From NCBI RefSeq assembly GCF_001949145.1, contig NW_019091355.1:5674699-5738698 (forward strand): a DNA stretch of 64,000 bases, given 5' to 3'. Shown here in pieces: positions 1-13,300 of this stretch. The DNA comes from Acanthaster planci. Its lineage: Eukaryota; Echinodermata; Asteroidea; Valvatida; Acanthasteridae. Numbering within the stretch: the stretch's first letter is position 1; the number at the start of each line of letters is the position of its first letter. Made by a program: the position numbers and the translations under genes. The notes under the pieces are model-generated. The model ran no database searches. It worked only from the letters and a program-made list of their open reading frames with translations, and was not told the DNA's origin.

Positions 1-1891
1 AAATAACGAAGGCGACCTCAATAAAATCACGACAAGACACAATGGTACATGTCCAAGATTAAATTGAAATATAACCACATGACCCCTCAGACACAGTGCA
101 AGCGTCAACAACTAGTACGAGGTTGTGACAGTAACGGTACCAGACATCCTGTGTGGAGTTTGCATGTGTCATGAATGTATGCATTTCTATTTGTGATACT
201 GCAAATAATACCAGGAAATTTCTCATCAAAAGCACACATAACACTTACCATACTGAGATGTTCAGATTTATCAATTTATTTGGAAACGTAGCATGCCTTT
301 TTGGTATGCCATAATTTATGTGAGAATCCGCTCTTCGATATTGGATTTCGTTTTAACAGGGAGTTAAAAAAAGTCTGTTTCACCCCAAAATCTGAAAATC
401 TCTGGTGGGGTTTTTCCTCTTTGTCAATATTTTTAATGCGAAATATTCTGCATTTCGTAACATAAACGCTAATTTTACCATGTACCAGCAAACGGATGAC
501 GCGTGGTTGTCGAGACCTGGGGCATCGTAGACCACATGGTGCATTGTACAATGTATCGCATTGAGTTGGCACGTGCAAGCATATGCACTTATTTTGACCC
601 TAAAATGAAAATGTGCTCTGTACCAGTCGAGTTGAGTAGTTGGAGATGGTAATCAAAATGAAATTAATAACCAAATATTAATCAAATTAATCACTTATGC
701 TTCAGTTGCATAGATGACGTCAAATTTAGAAAATGAAAATTTCAAAGATTTAAATAACAAAAACAGTGACGTGACGAAAATCAATCTTCTGCAAAATCAC
801 GGTTTCAAAATTTGGTTCGTTGGTACCCGTTATTTACTTTATACACTGATACGCCTACTCGTCCGAAATATCCAAGACGCCGATGTTGGGAACGAAGCAA
901 CCAGCTTATTGCGTTCCATATAGCTACAGATTTAAAGGACTATTTTTTCTAATGTATTCAACTACAGCAACACCAAGCATCCAGATGGTATTTCGTCAGA
1001 TGTTTCGATTGTTATGTCCCATGTGTTTACTAAGTGTGGCTTAATTTCGATAAATTCTTCTCATTAGCCAGTCTGCTCTCTGCCAAGTACAAGTTTTTAC
1101 CGAGTACATGTCTATTCCTTTTCTGTACAACTGCAGTTATAAACATGAACCTGTTTATGATGTTACCAAGTGTTTCTTAGACGAAACAGCATCTGTTTAG
1201 GAATTTTGTGACCGGCTTTTCTACAACAATGCATTTTGGCACATCATCGTATCTGCAAGGTGCATTTTGCATACAACTCATCTTCAAAAGACTGTGCCCA
1301 TATTTGGTAACTTTATTCATTCTTGTTATGTTATACCAACATGTGTGTCCGTCAAGCTCTTTGTTTGTCGAAGCTGTAGTTACGGAGGCTTAAGAGGCAA
1401 TTTCTTTGCTTTAATAGATTATCAAGGAAACTGAGATATTGCACACCTTTTGATGTACGATATCGGGAAATGTGTCGTACCAAGATGGAATACAGAAAAA
1501 GACACCTTTTCACGATAGAGCATTACAAAACACGTATACAATGGCTCAATGGTTTTAATGGTGAACGTTGCAATATGTCACCGTTAACCTCAACAATTGC
1601 AATGTGGACGTTCACCTCACAATGCTAATGATGTAATTTGCTCATTGCCGTTATGTGAAACTTGATCCTTTTGGATGTAAATGATCCATCTTGCTTGTGC
1701 AACATTTCAGTCATGTCAACGGTGATCATGAATCACGCTTAAGGACAATGCTCGATTCTGCTGTAGTTTGAACCACTAAGGCAGCTCAGCAGCGTTGTTA
1801 GACCTTGCATCTACTTGTCGCTAATGATAAACCCTGCTCGATTGCAAGGGAAAACCCATTTTGGGGGAATTACGAGATTGTGTACGTAACC

Positions 1892-2015
1892 CAGTGGCGT
1901 AAATTGTGCTGGAAATTGGGGGATGGAGGATGGGGAATTTTTTAGGGGGGGGGGAGCGTGCCCGGCCATGGAAAGCGGGGAGGGGAGTGCCATCACATGA
2001 CACTGTATCGGAGGC
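1892..2015. repeat. CAGTGGCGTA-type DNA-transposon end (remnant)
   Basis: The sequence begins CAGTGGCGTA and continues into a G-rich run (poly-G near 1948). The same terminal word, as CAGTGGCGTAGCTA or its complement, is common at ends of short non-autonomous DNA transposons in marine invertebrates. Two more degenerate examples in this window lie near 27991 and 39889. Only one end is convincing; the right limit is arbitrary. Confidence 0.35.
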
Positions 2016-2230
2016 AATGTTCATGATACAGGTGTACATCTGTAATGTATTACATTCACGCAGAATCTCACATCAGAACGGCATATTAAAAACTATTCTC
2101 CCTTTTTGAGTGATATTAAATACATTTTGGTCATAGGCAAGTCCAACAAATTCTTCGCAATCCACTTGAATTTCTCCTCACCACAAAAAAGGGGGTTGAT
2201 GATTCAATTGCCCCCCTCCGGTCCAAATGT

Positions 2231-2569
2231 GTGGGGTGGGGGTATATACCACCCGATTCGACTACCCACCGCTACTTATAAGTAGGGCTTGCATTCCAAA
2301 TACGCCATGCTATAAGCATGTTGGTATCATAGGATCGTAGCAGGGCTGCGTTCGCCACACTTGTAAGCAGGGCATGAAAAGCGCCCTCACTTGCCACACG
2401 ACAGACAGCCACTACTGCGGTGCTTAAGCTAAAATTGGTCTAGCTTTAATACAAGCCATGCTACGATCCTATGATACCAACCTACTAATAGCATGGCGTA
2501 TTTGGTGTGCAATCCTACTTATAAGTAGCGGTGAGTAGTCGGATCGGGTGCATACACCCCCTATCCCCC
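2231..2569. repeat. Foldback (MITE-like) palindromic element
   Basis: Two arms of about 120 bp, roughly 2231-2350 and 2447-2569, are inverted copies at an estimated 85% or better. Shared blocks include CTACTTATAAGTAG, AAATACGCCATGCTA and TTGGTATCATAGGATCGTAG, the last matched in reverse near 2463-2482. The spacer is about 95 bp and has no reading frame. This fits a non-autonomous DNA transposon or foldback element. No target-site duplication was resolved. Confidence 0.75.
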
Positions 2570-3569
2570 GAGATCTGCGCCCTTTTAAAGCTGTCTGAGA
2601 TACGGGAATAATTTTGGTGTTTTGATGTATGAAAACACCAAAATTATCGTATTACCATACTGGAAGGAAAATGAAACAGACGGACAGAAAAAAATCTCTC
2701 TCGCATTTTTTTTCAAAAATATTCGTTTGTGATATTAATGATGTGCACTGTACATTTTGAGACGTAGGCCTACTGTCCTCGTACACCATAGCTGAGTAAA
2801 GCCAGGCTGTGGCATCTCCAGACTTGCTGTTATTAAAAACCGGACCTTTCAGATATTCAAGTTTTATCTCATTACTGTGTATCTCGCTAGAACTCCCTAC
2901 CTGCAAACCGCTTCGCTTCCAACTCTTAACCTTTTACATTTTAAACCTCAGGCTGTGGGTAAAAGCATTCGAGAGCCCATAAAGCATTACAACCTTTGAT
3001 TGGATTAGCCTGCCTTTTATTTCTCCTTTTTTGAGCAGGTGGTTCTTGTCTGATCATTACAAGTATCTGTCGTAATGCGGAATGCTGCTTTTTCATAGAG
3101 TTTTTACCTTTGTCGTGGTTTCACTAGCACTGATCACTAGCGTCTGTCCGAGAGCCCGTGAGTGAAATTCACGAGGGAACTATGATGGGCCTTGAACCTA
3201 CGACATCAGTGAAGACGTTTCATTTGGGAACTTTATTTAAAAAAAAAATCGCAAGCAGTCCGAGGTTGTAGGTTAGAATTCAACATAAGGGGGCTTGTGA
3301 TTTTTTCTGGTGTCCTTTGACAATGTCAACATTGAGAAACACATTTACCTTGGAGTTTATATGTCACTGTCTTGAGAGCATTTCATCGTTAAACAATGAA
3401 ACTTCACCACCTAAATACACAAAGAAAATATTTCAATCAATCAAGTAACTTTATCGTCCCATATAAACTTTCATTTGATGATAAGGCTGATCCCGGATCA
3501 GCTAAGCTAACTTTTACACAATAAACCTGTAATGATTTCATCTTTTTGAATTACTTAATAGACTCTATA

Positions 3570-3760
3570 ATAAAGTGTTATTATTATTATTGTTATTATC
3601 TTATTTACCCTGATACCCATTCAGTACAAAAACTGACCCTCAATGGATCCCAGCAAGTACAATAGTTAAAAATTATAAAATACACTGAAAGTGACTAATA
3701 GAAATACGAAATAATACGAAAATAATTAAAATAATAATAAATGTTAAAAAAATAAGCAGA
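3570..3760. repeat. A/T-rich simple repeat tract
   Basis: A TTATTATTATTG microsatellite follows the words CTATAATAAAGTG near 3568. About 150 bp of AATAATACGAAAATAATT-like sequence follows. Such a microsatellite tail could be the 3' end of an old L2/CR1-like non-LTR element, but no coding part was seen next to it. Confidence 0.4.
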
Positions 3761-4373
3761 AACAGAAGTGTGTGTTACAGCTACAAAATACATACGTTGA
3801 AATTTATGACCCCAAATTCGAACCACTACACAAACAAGCGATGCCTACAGACGGTGCACTCAACTGATATATATGTAAATTAAGAATGGTTAAAATGAGA
3901 AAAAATGTACTTGAATTAAGCCATCTCAAACGCGAGGTAGGCCTATAGTTATTTTGTGTTTTTAACAAACAGTTGGCAAATTTTTATGTCTTCATATCAC
4001 ATTAACCTAAGGCCTGATTGGTTATATCAAAATAGAGAAACACAGAAACGAACTTGATTCATGACGAATCCTATCTGCAGCCAACAGATTATGTATAGAA
4101 CACTCTCATTTTGCCACAACTTGTATGGGCGACCAAAGTTTACAGAAATACATATATCACCTTTCGGTTGGTTGTCAATTTTACCCCAAATTCGTTCAAA
4201 ACGGACAAGTAGGGCCTATCTCATTAGATCTAAATAGAGTTGTATTTTGATTTAGTATTTAGGGGTTCTGACAGCTGCATGGGATTTTTAACACTTTGTA
4301 AATAGTTTAAGTAGCCACTGGAAGGAAAACATGAATATGACGTCAAAAGAACAGATCCTATTCATGTTTCCTC

Positions 4374-7300
4374 TTAAAGTGGAATCTCGGGGGGTCGCAC
4401 TGCCAACCATGCTGCAATCTTGGGGTTGGCTGCAATACGGCCCTTGAGGGCGTCCAGCTTGGGATGGTTCTCCAAGGAATTGGCGCCCTTTGACATATGA
4501 TCGACGAGATCAACAGCGGTGAAGAAAAAGAGATCAGCAGCCGTGATCTAAAATAACAAAACGCATTAGTTTTTCAATAGATTACACGCAGAAAATTTAA
4601 CAGGTGGTGTAAAATTTTACACTGCAATATGTTTTGTGAAATTAGTAGTGACCATATTTAATTAGCCTATTTTTAATTAGTTTGTTCATTCTCGTGTGGG
4701 ACCTGAACAAAACTTCCAAAGCTTCACAAAGAAACTTTAAAATTGAACCAAATAAATAAAGATGAGGCCTGCTCATCTTCCGAATCCCCAAGGAGTCAAA
4801 GGGGCCTTGTTTGATCATACCAGTGTTAGATTGGCGGCAACAGCAAAGAACCAATGCGCTTGATCAGAAAAAAAAAGATGAGTTATTGGGATATCACTCC
4901 AGAGACGTCACTGAAACAGCACTTCATGGCTCCAGAGACATGCCAAAATCGATTCGAGCCACAATGAAAAAATTCTAAAGTGCGTGCCTTGAAGGCGGTG
5001 ATAACTCGATTGAGTCGATCCTGAGGTGGCCATTCCTTTCATCAAAGTCATAGAGGTAAACTAGCAATTTCAGAATCAGGAATTAAAGCCCTTAACTCAC
5101 TCACTTCGGCACGTGTGGAAAGCCACAGGGACATGGTCCACCCATATCGTCGGTGCAGTACTTTCAAAGAGGTCAAAGGTCACGTGGTTGTGTGGAAAGA
5201 GTATTTGGTCTGTAAAAACTGGTGAGAGCGCCCCTCCAGGCTGCAGCAAAACGCAAGTTGATTCTCACCTCCGAGGGACTTGTATAATCTCTATTATACC
5301 ACAGGAAAGCATGTGATCGATACTGTGTTTGAATGGTCTTCCGACGCATAAAAACTGATTCTGTTATTTATTTTGTATGAGATAGTGTCTTGATAATTAT
5401 GATGAAGATTGGTTAATAAAAAGTCAAATTTTCGGTTTGCGCACGGTACGCCCTGGCTCGAATCTCCCGCATAAGTGTACATATTTCGGCAGTATATAGG
5501 CATATCTTCCACATATTGCTGGTCATAACTGAACAGGTCAAAAGGTTTGTTTATAAACCAATTAATCGCCATAACTGCTTGACACACGCGTACATTTGCC
5601 AATCACGACTTCCTGTTGGTCGAAGAGGCATGTAACGCGCGCGTACCACCTGTCCACAAGCGTTGTGCCACCGCAATAATGGCTTCTAATTCTGGTTGTG
5701 GAATTATACTACAGAGAATTGCGAAAAAAACGGATGTTCACCTTTGTCATTCGGACCTCTAATATGTAGTGACTATTCCTAGTCCTCGAACATACATTAA
5801 ATAAAGTGGAGTTATCCTAAAATAATTTTCATTTGCACAGCGACTAGTTGAATGGACAACTCCAGGGGATTCTTGATACATATTACGCAGAAAGAGCTGT
5901 TTAACAAACGTTAATGGATGCCCATTGCAGGCGACAAAGACGTCAGTGACTTCTGAAATCGGATCATATTAACCCAGAGTCAAAAGGTAAAACCTAGAGC
6001 AGACTGCAGAAGAAGTAGGATATGGTTACGTTTCTTTGAGGTTAGGACACTTCTGATCGAGGTCCTTCTTGTCGTTCTCCTGTGACGACCAGGCGTCAGG
6101 TGTCCCTGTTTACAGCTAGACATTCCAAGCCTTGGACGGGTATATTGCAGGCCTTCGTCGAAGACTTTAGACTGTCTCTTTGCAATGGCTGGCTCCGAGG
6201 GATCGAGGCCAGGTGCTGGCAGAAGCATCTCCACTGTTTTTCGCAGATTGATGGTATTCGAGGTCATACCATGCGGCTATACTGTGCGCGACAACGGCAC
6301 AGTCATCTGCTAACAGGAAGTCTCTCCGATACTTTTGTCTTGGCCTTAAGACGCCTCCCATCAACATCCGTACTGGACGGTGATCCCTATGGGGGTCTTG
6401 AAAGTGTGGAGATCAGCATCCTGGCGAACCTGAGTCGAAGAGAGTAGGAGCCACAATGCAGCCCTGCCTGACACCTTTGGAGAATGAAGGACAGGTATTG
6501 ATCTGTGTTCAATCACTTAGGCAATCATGACATCATGAAACGACTTGATGATGCTGACTTATTTTGGTGTGCTGCAAAGCTTGGAAGGGATGCGACGATC
6601 TCAAAGGCCAACTTGTCAGATCAAGAAAGGGGATGTAGAGGCTAAGCTGGTTCTGTTCCTGCTACTTTTCGTCTTCTCTAAGGCCATGTTCACTACACTA
6701 TGGTTACTTTGGTATCCGCACAATCTCTCGGAGACCATATCATCCAGCAAGTGTATGCGATGCAGTTGAGGATGATGCAGGCTGTTACCCCCTTGGCATG
6801 CTCAGTAGTGAGATGCCTCGAAGATTGTCGCATACCGCCCTGCCCCATTTTTGGTGAATGTTGTTGGGATCCCTGAAGTTCTTGGGGCTATAGCCCACCT
6901 CCTGGAACAGCTCAACAGTTCTGCCAGTTTGTGACGATGATTTCAGATCTTTCTTGAAAGATTTTAAAGGGTATTCATATCCATTGGGTCGTGGTGCTTT
7001 CCTGACTGAAGCTTTTTGATGGCTTTCTGGGCATTTCCAGACTAGAGAGATCATGAGGGCATGTTGTGACCTGGTGCTGGGGCATGTCTTGAATTGCTCA
7101 CTCTTTGGTCTGGTGAAGGCCTCTTCAGCAGCTAACTAATAATGATCAGACCATCGCCGTCAGATGTCCTCTTTTTTAAGTGACGTGTGTGCCGTCAGTA
7201 GAATGACCTGGTTTCATAATGGTCAGTTAGTCACAGGGCTAGGAATTGGTAGCTGCGCCTTGAACATGTGCTCGTCACTTCTGTGTGTTGCAACATGGCT

Positions 7301-10300
7301 GCCTTCGCCTATCACTATTGGTTCGTCACTGTTTACTGAGATCTGTCTGAACTTTGACTGTCGTTTCCAGAAGCATGTCGCTTCTGTATAAGGAGACTGA
7401 GGCTTATGGAGTTATTCTCATCGATCCTATACAATGTTTGTGCTTCCGTGATTGGTGACCCAAAATTATTTTCCCTGAGCTACAGTCTGTTATAATTTTG
7501 CCTATTTTGTAAAACTTTGTGAATCTTATTTTGTTATATTGTTTTACTGACTACCGGCCGTAGTTTTATCCATGGAAACCACAGCTGTGACGTAAAAATA
7601 TCAGACCGTATAAACAGTGCCCGAGAAGCTGGCTTAAGCTTTTTCAGTGTTAGCATCGACTGGCAAGTTAACGAGCTGGTTACTTGGGCAGGTCACAAGG
7701 GCATCCCTTGTGTCCCGGGTCCACTAGCTGTCTAGCATATCTTCGTCTTTATTTACCAACCACGTCTGTGCTTGTGTGTGACGTGGAGAGAAAGCTCTCG
7801 CACTGTAGCCCTCTTTACTTTAGTGATGTACATATCCCGGATGTCACATTGCCTTGTGATCATAAAATCGATCAGATGTCGATGCTTGGACCTTCGACTT
7901 TTTTAGGTGAAAAAGGAGAGGAGCTGTTGATCAGCTGTTGGAGTTCTGTTCAATTCCACGATGTCCAATGTGGTTCCAGCCCACGCGCGTGTTTTAAAGT
8001 CGCCAAGTAGCAAGATTTCATCTTAAGCTGGAACTGAACATTCTACCTTGTCAACCGCTGAAACAGTTCCTTTTGCCATGATCGGTGCGTGCGCACTGAT
8101 GATCAACATGGGTGTCTTTCCTCTCAAGGGCAAGGTTGACCATCAACTGGTCTTGTGTGCCACTTCGAGGCCAATTCCCAGCAAGTTCTGTACAAATTGC
8201 AAAGCCAACACCTGCTCTAACAGTATACGTACATGCACGTGAACGTAATACACGGTTTGAGCATAGGCTGCTTGTTGAAGCCATTCTGGTTGTTACTAGC
8301 ACCTCCACCATAACATAAAGTATAAATCTTAATTAGGTTAATGAATAGGGTGAAGTCGGGATAGATTGTTATGAATAGAAATATAAGGAATGTAAGCAAT
8401 TTCAACAAATGATGATGCGTAGCTGTCCTGTGTTTGCAGCAGTAACAAGTTGCCTACTTACGAAATAACCTCGTTGGCAAAGACCAGCGCGGAACACTCG
8501 AGGAAAAGTAAGTTAACGGGGACGTACTTAAACCCTTTCAGCCACAGAAGTGCCAGCTGGGCTCAAAGTGGCATGCGGTTTCTTTCCCAACGAGCCTTTG
8601 TGCCCCATGATTTCAATGCCACAACGTTATCAACGTTCCTCTTTGGAACACAGACCAAAATGCCACCAACGGGAATGTACATGTAAATAGCGCGCGCTCA
8701 CCTGTTTGACATCGTCTCGAGCGCTCTGATTGGACGAGATAGCTTGAGGGTGCGCCAGGCGCGTTCTTACAAAAACCATAAGAGGCGAAATGGCCGGGGC
8801 TTCGGACATTGTCGACGACATTTTAGCAGATAGTGGCGCCGAAATATCCTCAGATGAAACTTCCTCCTTGTCCTCATCAGAAAAAGTGATGGTGAATTAG
8901 TGTCGACCTAATCCTTCACCACATTGAAGCCACCGGGCACCCCAAGCCGAACTTCAGGTAGACCTAACGCCTTAATTATCTTCGTACAGCATGTACTCAA
9001 CCTTGCAACTAGACACCCTAGTCTGAGTCATTCATATCATTATCATTACAATGTATTGCATTTTGTAACCACCAGTAGGCTTGCCGTATTTTTCCCGATG
9101 TCCCGAATGTGTCACGAATCCTAATTGCTAGTGAAGGAAAAGGAAGGATTCCAATCTTTATTTTTTAAACCCTGAAATCTACTGTGCCGTATTAATGCAG
9201 AATAACATGGCATGGTTTCCCAGCAGAAATTAAAAGATCACCCTCAATTAACTAGCATATCGCGCAGAAAACATAACACGCCTTCTTTGGCAGAATGCCA
9301 CTTTGAGAGTGAAAAAAGGTTTAGTTTATATACAGGCAGTGTGTGTGAATAGACATTTCAGCCAACCCAAATCAGGGAAGTCCCATCTATCACCTTTTCA
9401 ACAAATAGCTGAATAAAACCTTCCCATTCTTGACATCCTACTTGACGATGTTGCCCTAATTCCTAGTTTTTTCTTGTACACTGCTTTGGTGTTTGGTGTA
9501 AAACACTTTGTAAATATTGTTCTTATTAGTCCTAATATTATTCTTCAATAATGCAGGACTGGATGGCAAGCAACCTCCACTTACAAAAAGCCACTACCTG
9601 TGAACTTCACGGAACCGACTGGGTGTAGCCAGAATTTCAGTCATCTGTCACCCCTACAGATATTTCAACTCTTCTTCTGTGAAGCAATTTGGCAATTGCT
9701 GGTGAGGGAGACTACAGAATCCGCTAACTCTCAGTTCACTTCGATTCCGACGGACGTTCCTGAAATGATGGCCTTTGTCGCACTGCTGCTCTCGGTGGGC
9801 ATCAACAAAAGGCCTAGCTACACAATGTCCTGGTCCAGATGCGAAGTTCTTCGAAGTCCTTTGTATCCGTCGACAATGTCTCACAGCCGATTTATGGCAC
9901 TCCTTCGATTTCTCCACCTTGCCGACAACACAGCAGACGACTCTCCCCGTGACAAACTGTCTAAAGTTCGTCCCCTACTTGACATAGTAGTTCCGTTGTT
10001 TCGTTGCATCTATAAGCCCGAACGAAACCTCTCACCGGGTAAGACTATGCCATAAAGTTTAATGGCCGACTCTGTTCTAAACAGTACATACCACGCAAGT
10101 AGGCCAAGTATGGCTTGAAATGTTTTTCCTTGAACGAGTCTCAAACCGGTTACACACGTTACTGGAAGGTGTTTATTGGATCCAAGGCCCATCAGACCAA
10201 ATCATCTCGCACTCTGTTGCGTACGCTGAAGACACCATCCACCCAACCTTACAGCAATACGCCAAGTTGTCGTCGACCTACTGAAAGGACTGGAAAACAA

Positions 10301-13300
10301 GGGACATGTTGTTTTCATGGACAATTGGTACATTAGCCCCGTTCTTGTGCACAAGTGTCCCAGCTAGGGTTTGGATCTCGTGGAACTGTGCGCTATACCA
10401 CACAAGGCATTCCAGACAGTGCAAACCCTAAGAAGGTCCCCATGAACCGACATGATCTACCCCAGTTATTCTTTATAAGCGGGGCAACTATGCGTTGTTT
10501 GGTAGGACGCCAAAAACGTGTAACAGTTCTGACTAATTATGGTTACTGCAAAAGTGACACGAAAGACATTCGTTGCAAAAAAAGTTCCACCGGACGTCGT
10601 ACAATCCAAAGACCTGCCGTCGTCAATGATGGGCGGAAGTGACTTAGCATCACCATGTGTCAGTACTACACGCATCATCATAGATCCCTGAAATGGTGGA
10701 AACGCGTTTTCTTTGCAATTCTTGACATCTGTTTGGTTAATGCTACCATCGTGTACAACAGCATCCCTACAAAGCGTCTGCTCACTAGTTTGGATTTCCG
10801 GGTCCAGGTCACCGATGAACTATCCGCCTGCAGGACGAGCAACTCAACACCACATGCCCCTGAAACTGCACTCCTTTAAGGTGGACATTATCCCAGAAGA
10901 AGTAGGCAAGGCCATAACAAAAATGTGTTGTTTTCGGTACGAAAACTCAACGTTTAACAGACTCGTATGATTTGTAAGAATTGCCAGAAACCAATATGTC
11001 TAATGCCATGCCTTGAAACATTTCACAGTGTGTGTTAACATAGATTGAGGTAGTTTAGATTGTGTCCCCCTTTCGACCACCCCCTTTCCTCCCTCCAACC
11101 CCAATTCCTCCCTTCTCCCATCCCCCATTCCAAAGTTGCAGTGGATCGCCATGGGCACGCACCAGCCTTTAACGTAACTTAGGTGGTTTAGATTGTGCCG
11201 CCCCCCATCCAAGGTTTAATTCTCTGGAAACGGATAGAAATAGTGCAATTGCAAAAGGTACAACTAGGATAATTATAGGCATCAAGGATATGCTGCCCTT
11301 TTATCCGATCAGTCTTGCAAAATTTGCACCCGACATAACCACGTATTTAATCAGCAGATTTGTAAATAAAAACACAACAAAGATGAAAGGCCTTCACTAC
11401 CAGAAAGTGCACACTTTTCCTAATATGTCATGTGTACACTTCTAACATACATTGTATTAAAAGTTAATCTCATTTTCTTTTCTTTTTCTTTCAGTACATA
11501 CAGAATTTGACACAGAGTCTCGTTCTGATGAGGTATACATGCCTGCACTTGGAACAATGGTCACAACACAGAAATGTTTTGTGACTGTTCAATTGAATAG
11601 CTTATGACTTGAACCCAGCCTTGCTGGGCCTTGTGATGGTCTCGATATTGCTAGGAATTGTTATCTCCCAAACTTGTCACGTGAAATGGTCATGTTAGGA
11701 AACCGTGTTGGCAAAATACCCTAGTACAGGTTAGAGTTAGGCCCCATCATTCCAGTTTTTTATTCCTATACAACCTATTTATCATGAATGTTTCATAGTT
11801 AAAGTTAGGTTTTTCATTTTAGCCTCTATTCTGCAGAGGAATATATTATCTAAAACTTGCTGGTATGATCAATTACCGTCTTGCCGACGAAGAAATCCCC
11901 TGCAACCTCAAGACCGAGCAATCGCTCCAAGGCTTGGTAGACTTTGGGCACTGTTTCTGCCAAGAACTTTTCCACCTTTTCTGCCTAAAGTTCACACAAA
12001 AAAATACTCATTACGCGTTTCAATCACAAGCAATAATTGCTTGTAACTAATAATAAGTTCCCCTTTTCACTTAAACTCCAACAAATATTTGATACAGTGG
12101 TGAGAAAGAACCGTTGCGGGTTTCAAGTTATATTCCAACCTACCATCCGCCCAAATATTTATAAATAGTTAAAAATTTTAAAAACGGATAAGAAACGTTA
12201 CAAAATGGGGGTTAATCCGCATGTACATGTAGTGTGTAAGGGACTGATGAAGGCCTTTATTACTCTGAGACTAATGAACAGCACTTTATCTCTAATGCAA
12301 TATGATGTCCAGATCCCCCCTCCCACACACTTTCAAATTTTCACGGCCAGGCAGTTTTAGTATGTGGCATCCCAAACCTCCATCCTCTTCGCTGGCACAG
12401 ATTTACGCAATTAACTGCTTAATCGCTCCAAGACAGTCTAGGTTTAGAACCTACCTTGCTTCCCAAAGGTGCAGTGAAAATGGCGTTAAATGGTGCCCAA
12501 ATGTCTTCCACCATATCGATGGCCTGATCTATGAATGCAGTCTCTATGTTCGTCTTACCGTAAAGCCCTAAAACCAAACGACATAGGGGAAATTATGCTG
12601 AAACATACTGCAGCTCCAGTGTTCTTTAGATTCACGCCCTCGCAAAAACACCAAACCGTGGTTTGGTAGTTCTGACGTCAGCGTCTGCGTAACTGTGCCA
12701 AGCGCTATCGTGCCCAGAAATGAGCAAAATACAGTTGACTTCCATAAATTTAAACCCTTTTTCCCATGGTAATTACATTTCTTTCCATTCTTACATTAAT
12801 TTTAACCAGTCCTCTTGTACCACAGGTTGCTGCACCTTTTTACTTTTGGTTGAATTTATACGATTTACTCATTATGTGAAAAAATTAATTGAATTGCTGC
12901 ATAATGCGGTTTGGGCGTATAATGTTCTGAAATGACATTATCTAACTCGTATGGTGTCCCCCACTCTGTGCAGATATTAATAGATCGAGTGGAATCCAAA
13001 CGGTTATATCAAAAGGCCTAGGTTCCTCTTCAGAGCACATTAAATGCCGAGGGCAGACAAAAAATAATTTGGTGTCGGCGTCGGTCGGCCGGCAGAGGGC
13101 GCCAACACGGAGGCAAGGCGAAGCTGAACAGTGGCAACCTTGTTCCCATGGAGATATATATATGCAATCATACGTGTGAAGCCGAACCACGGTGGTTGTG
13201 TTTGTATTGCGCATGTCCAATGTGTATAACACTCGCGTGGCAGCCGTTTTTAAGGAAAATAAAGCCCGAATGTTACAGGAGCCTAATTTACTCGTGAAGT

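Larger units (their letters stand above)
1..4373. other. Region 3' of GST-A, no gene recognised
   Basis: No exon with recognisable protein homology or paired splice sites was found here. Open frames are at most about 100 codons and look like chance. The stretch contains a CAGTGGCGTA-type element end near 1892, a palindromic element at 2231-2569 and an A/T-rich simple-repeat tract near 3570-3760, listed separately. The 3' untranslated region of GST-A (stop at 4374-4376) must lie in the right-hand part, but I could not fix a polyadenylation site. Confidence 0.6.

Noticed and set aside
5294-5602. Minus-strand frame of 102 codons in GST-A intron 4
   Set aside because: No domain, no splice sites that fit; judged chance.
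6082-6447. Plus-strand frame of 121 codons
   Set aside because: Complement of the reverse-transcriptase remnant, which reads on the minus strand.
11495-11608. Possible plus-strand exon after a pyrimidine-rich tract and CAG
   Set aside because: Good acceptor look and 38 open codons, but no partner exon or known family, and it lies antisense in GST-A intron 4.
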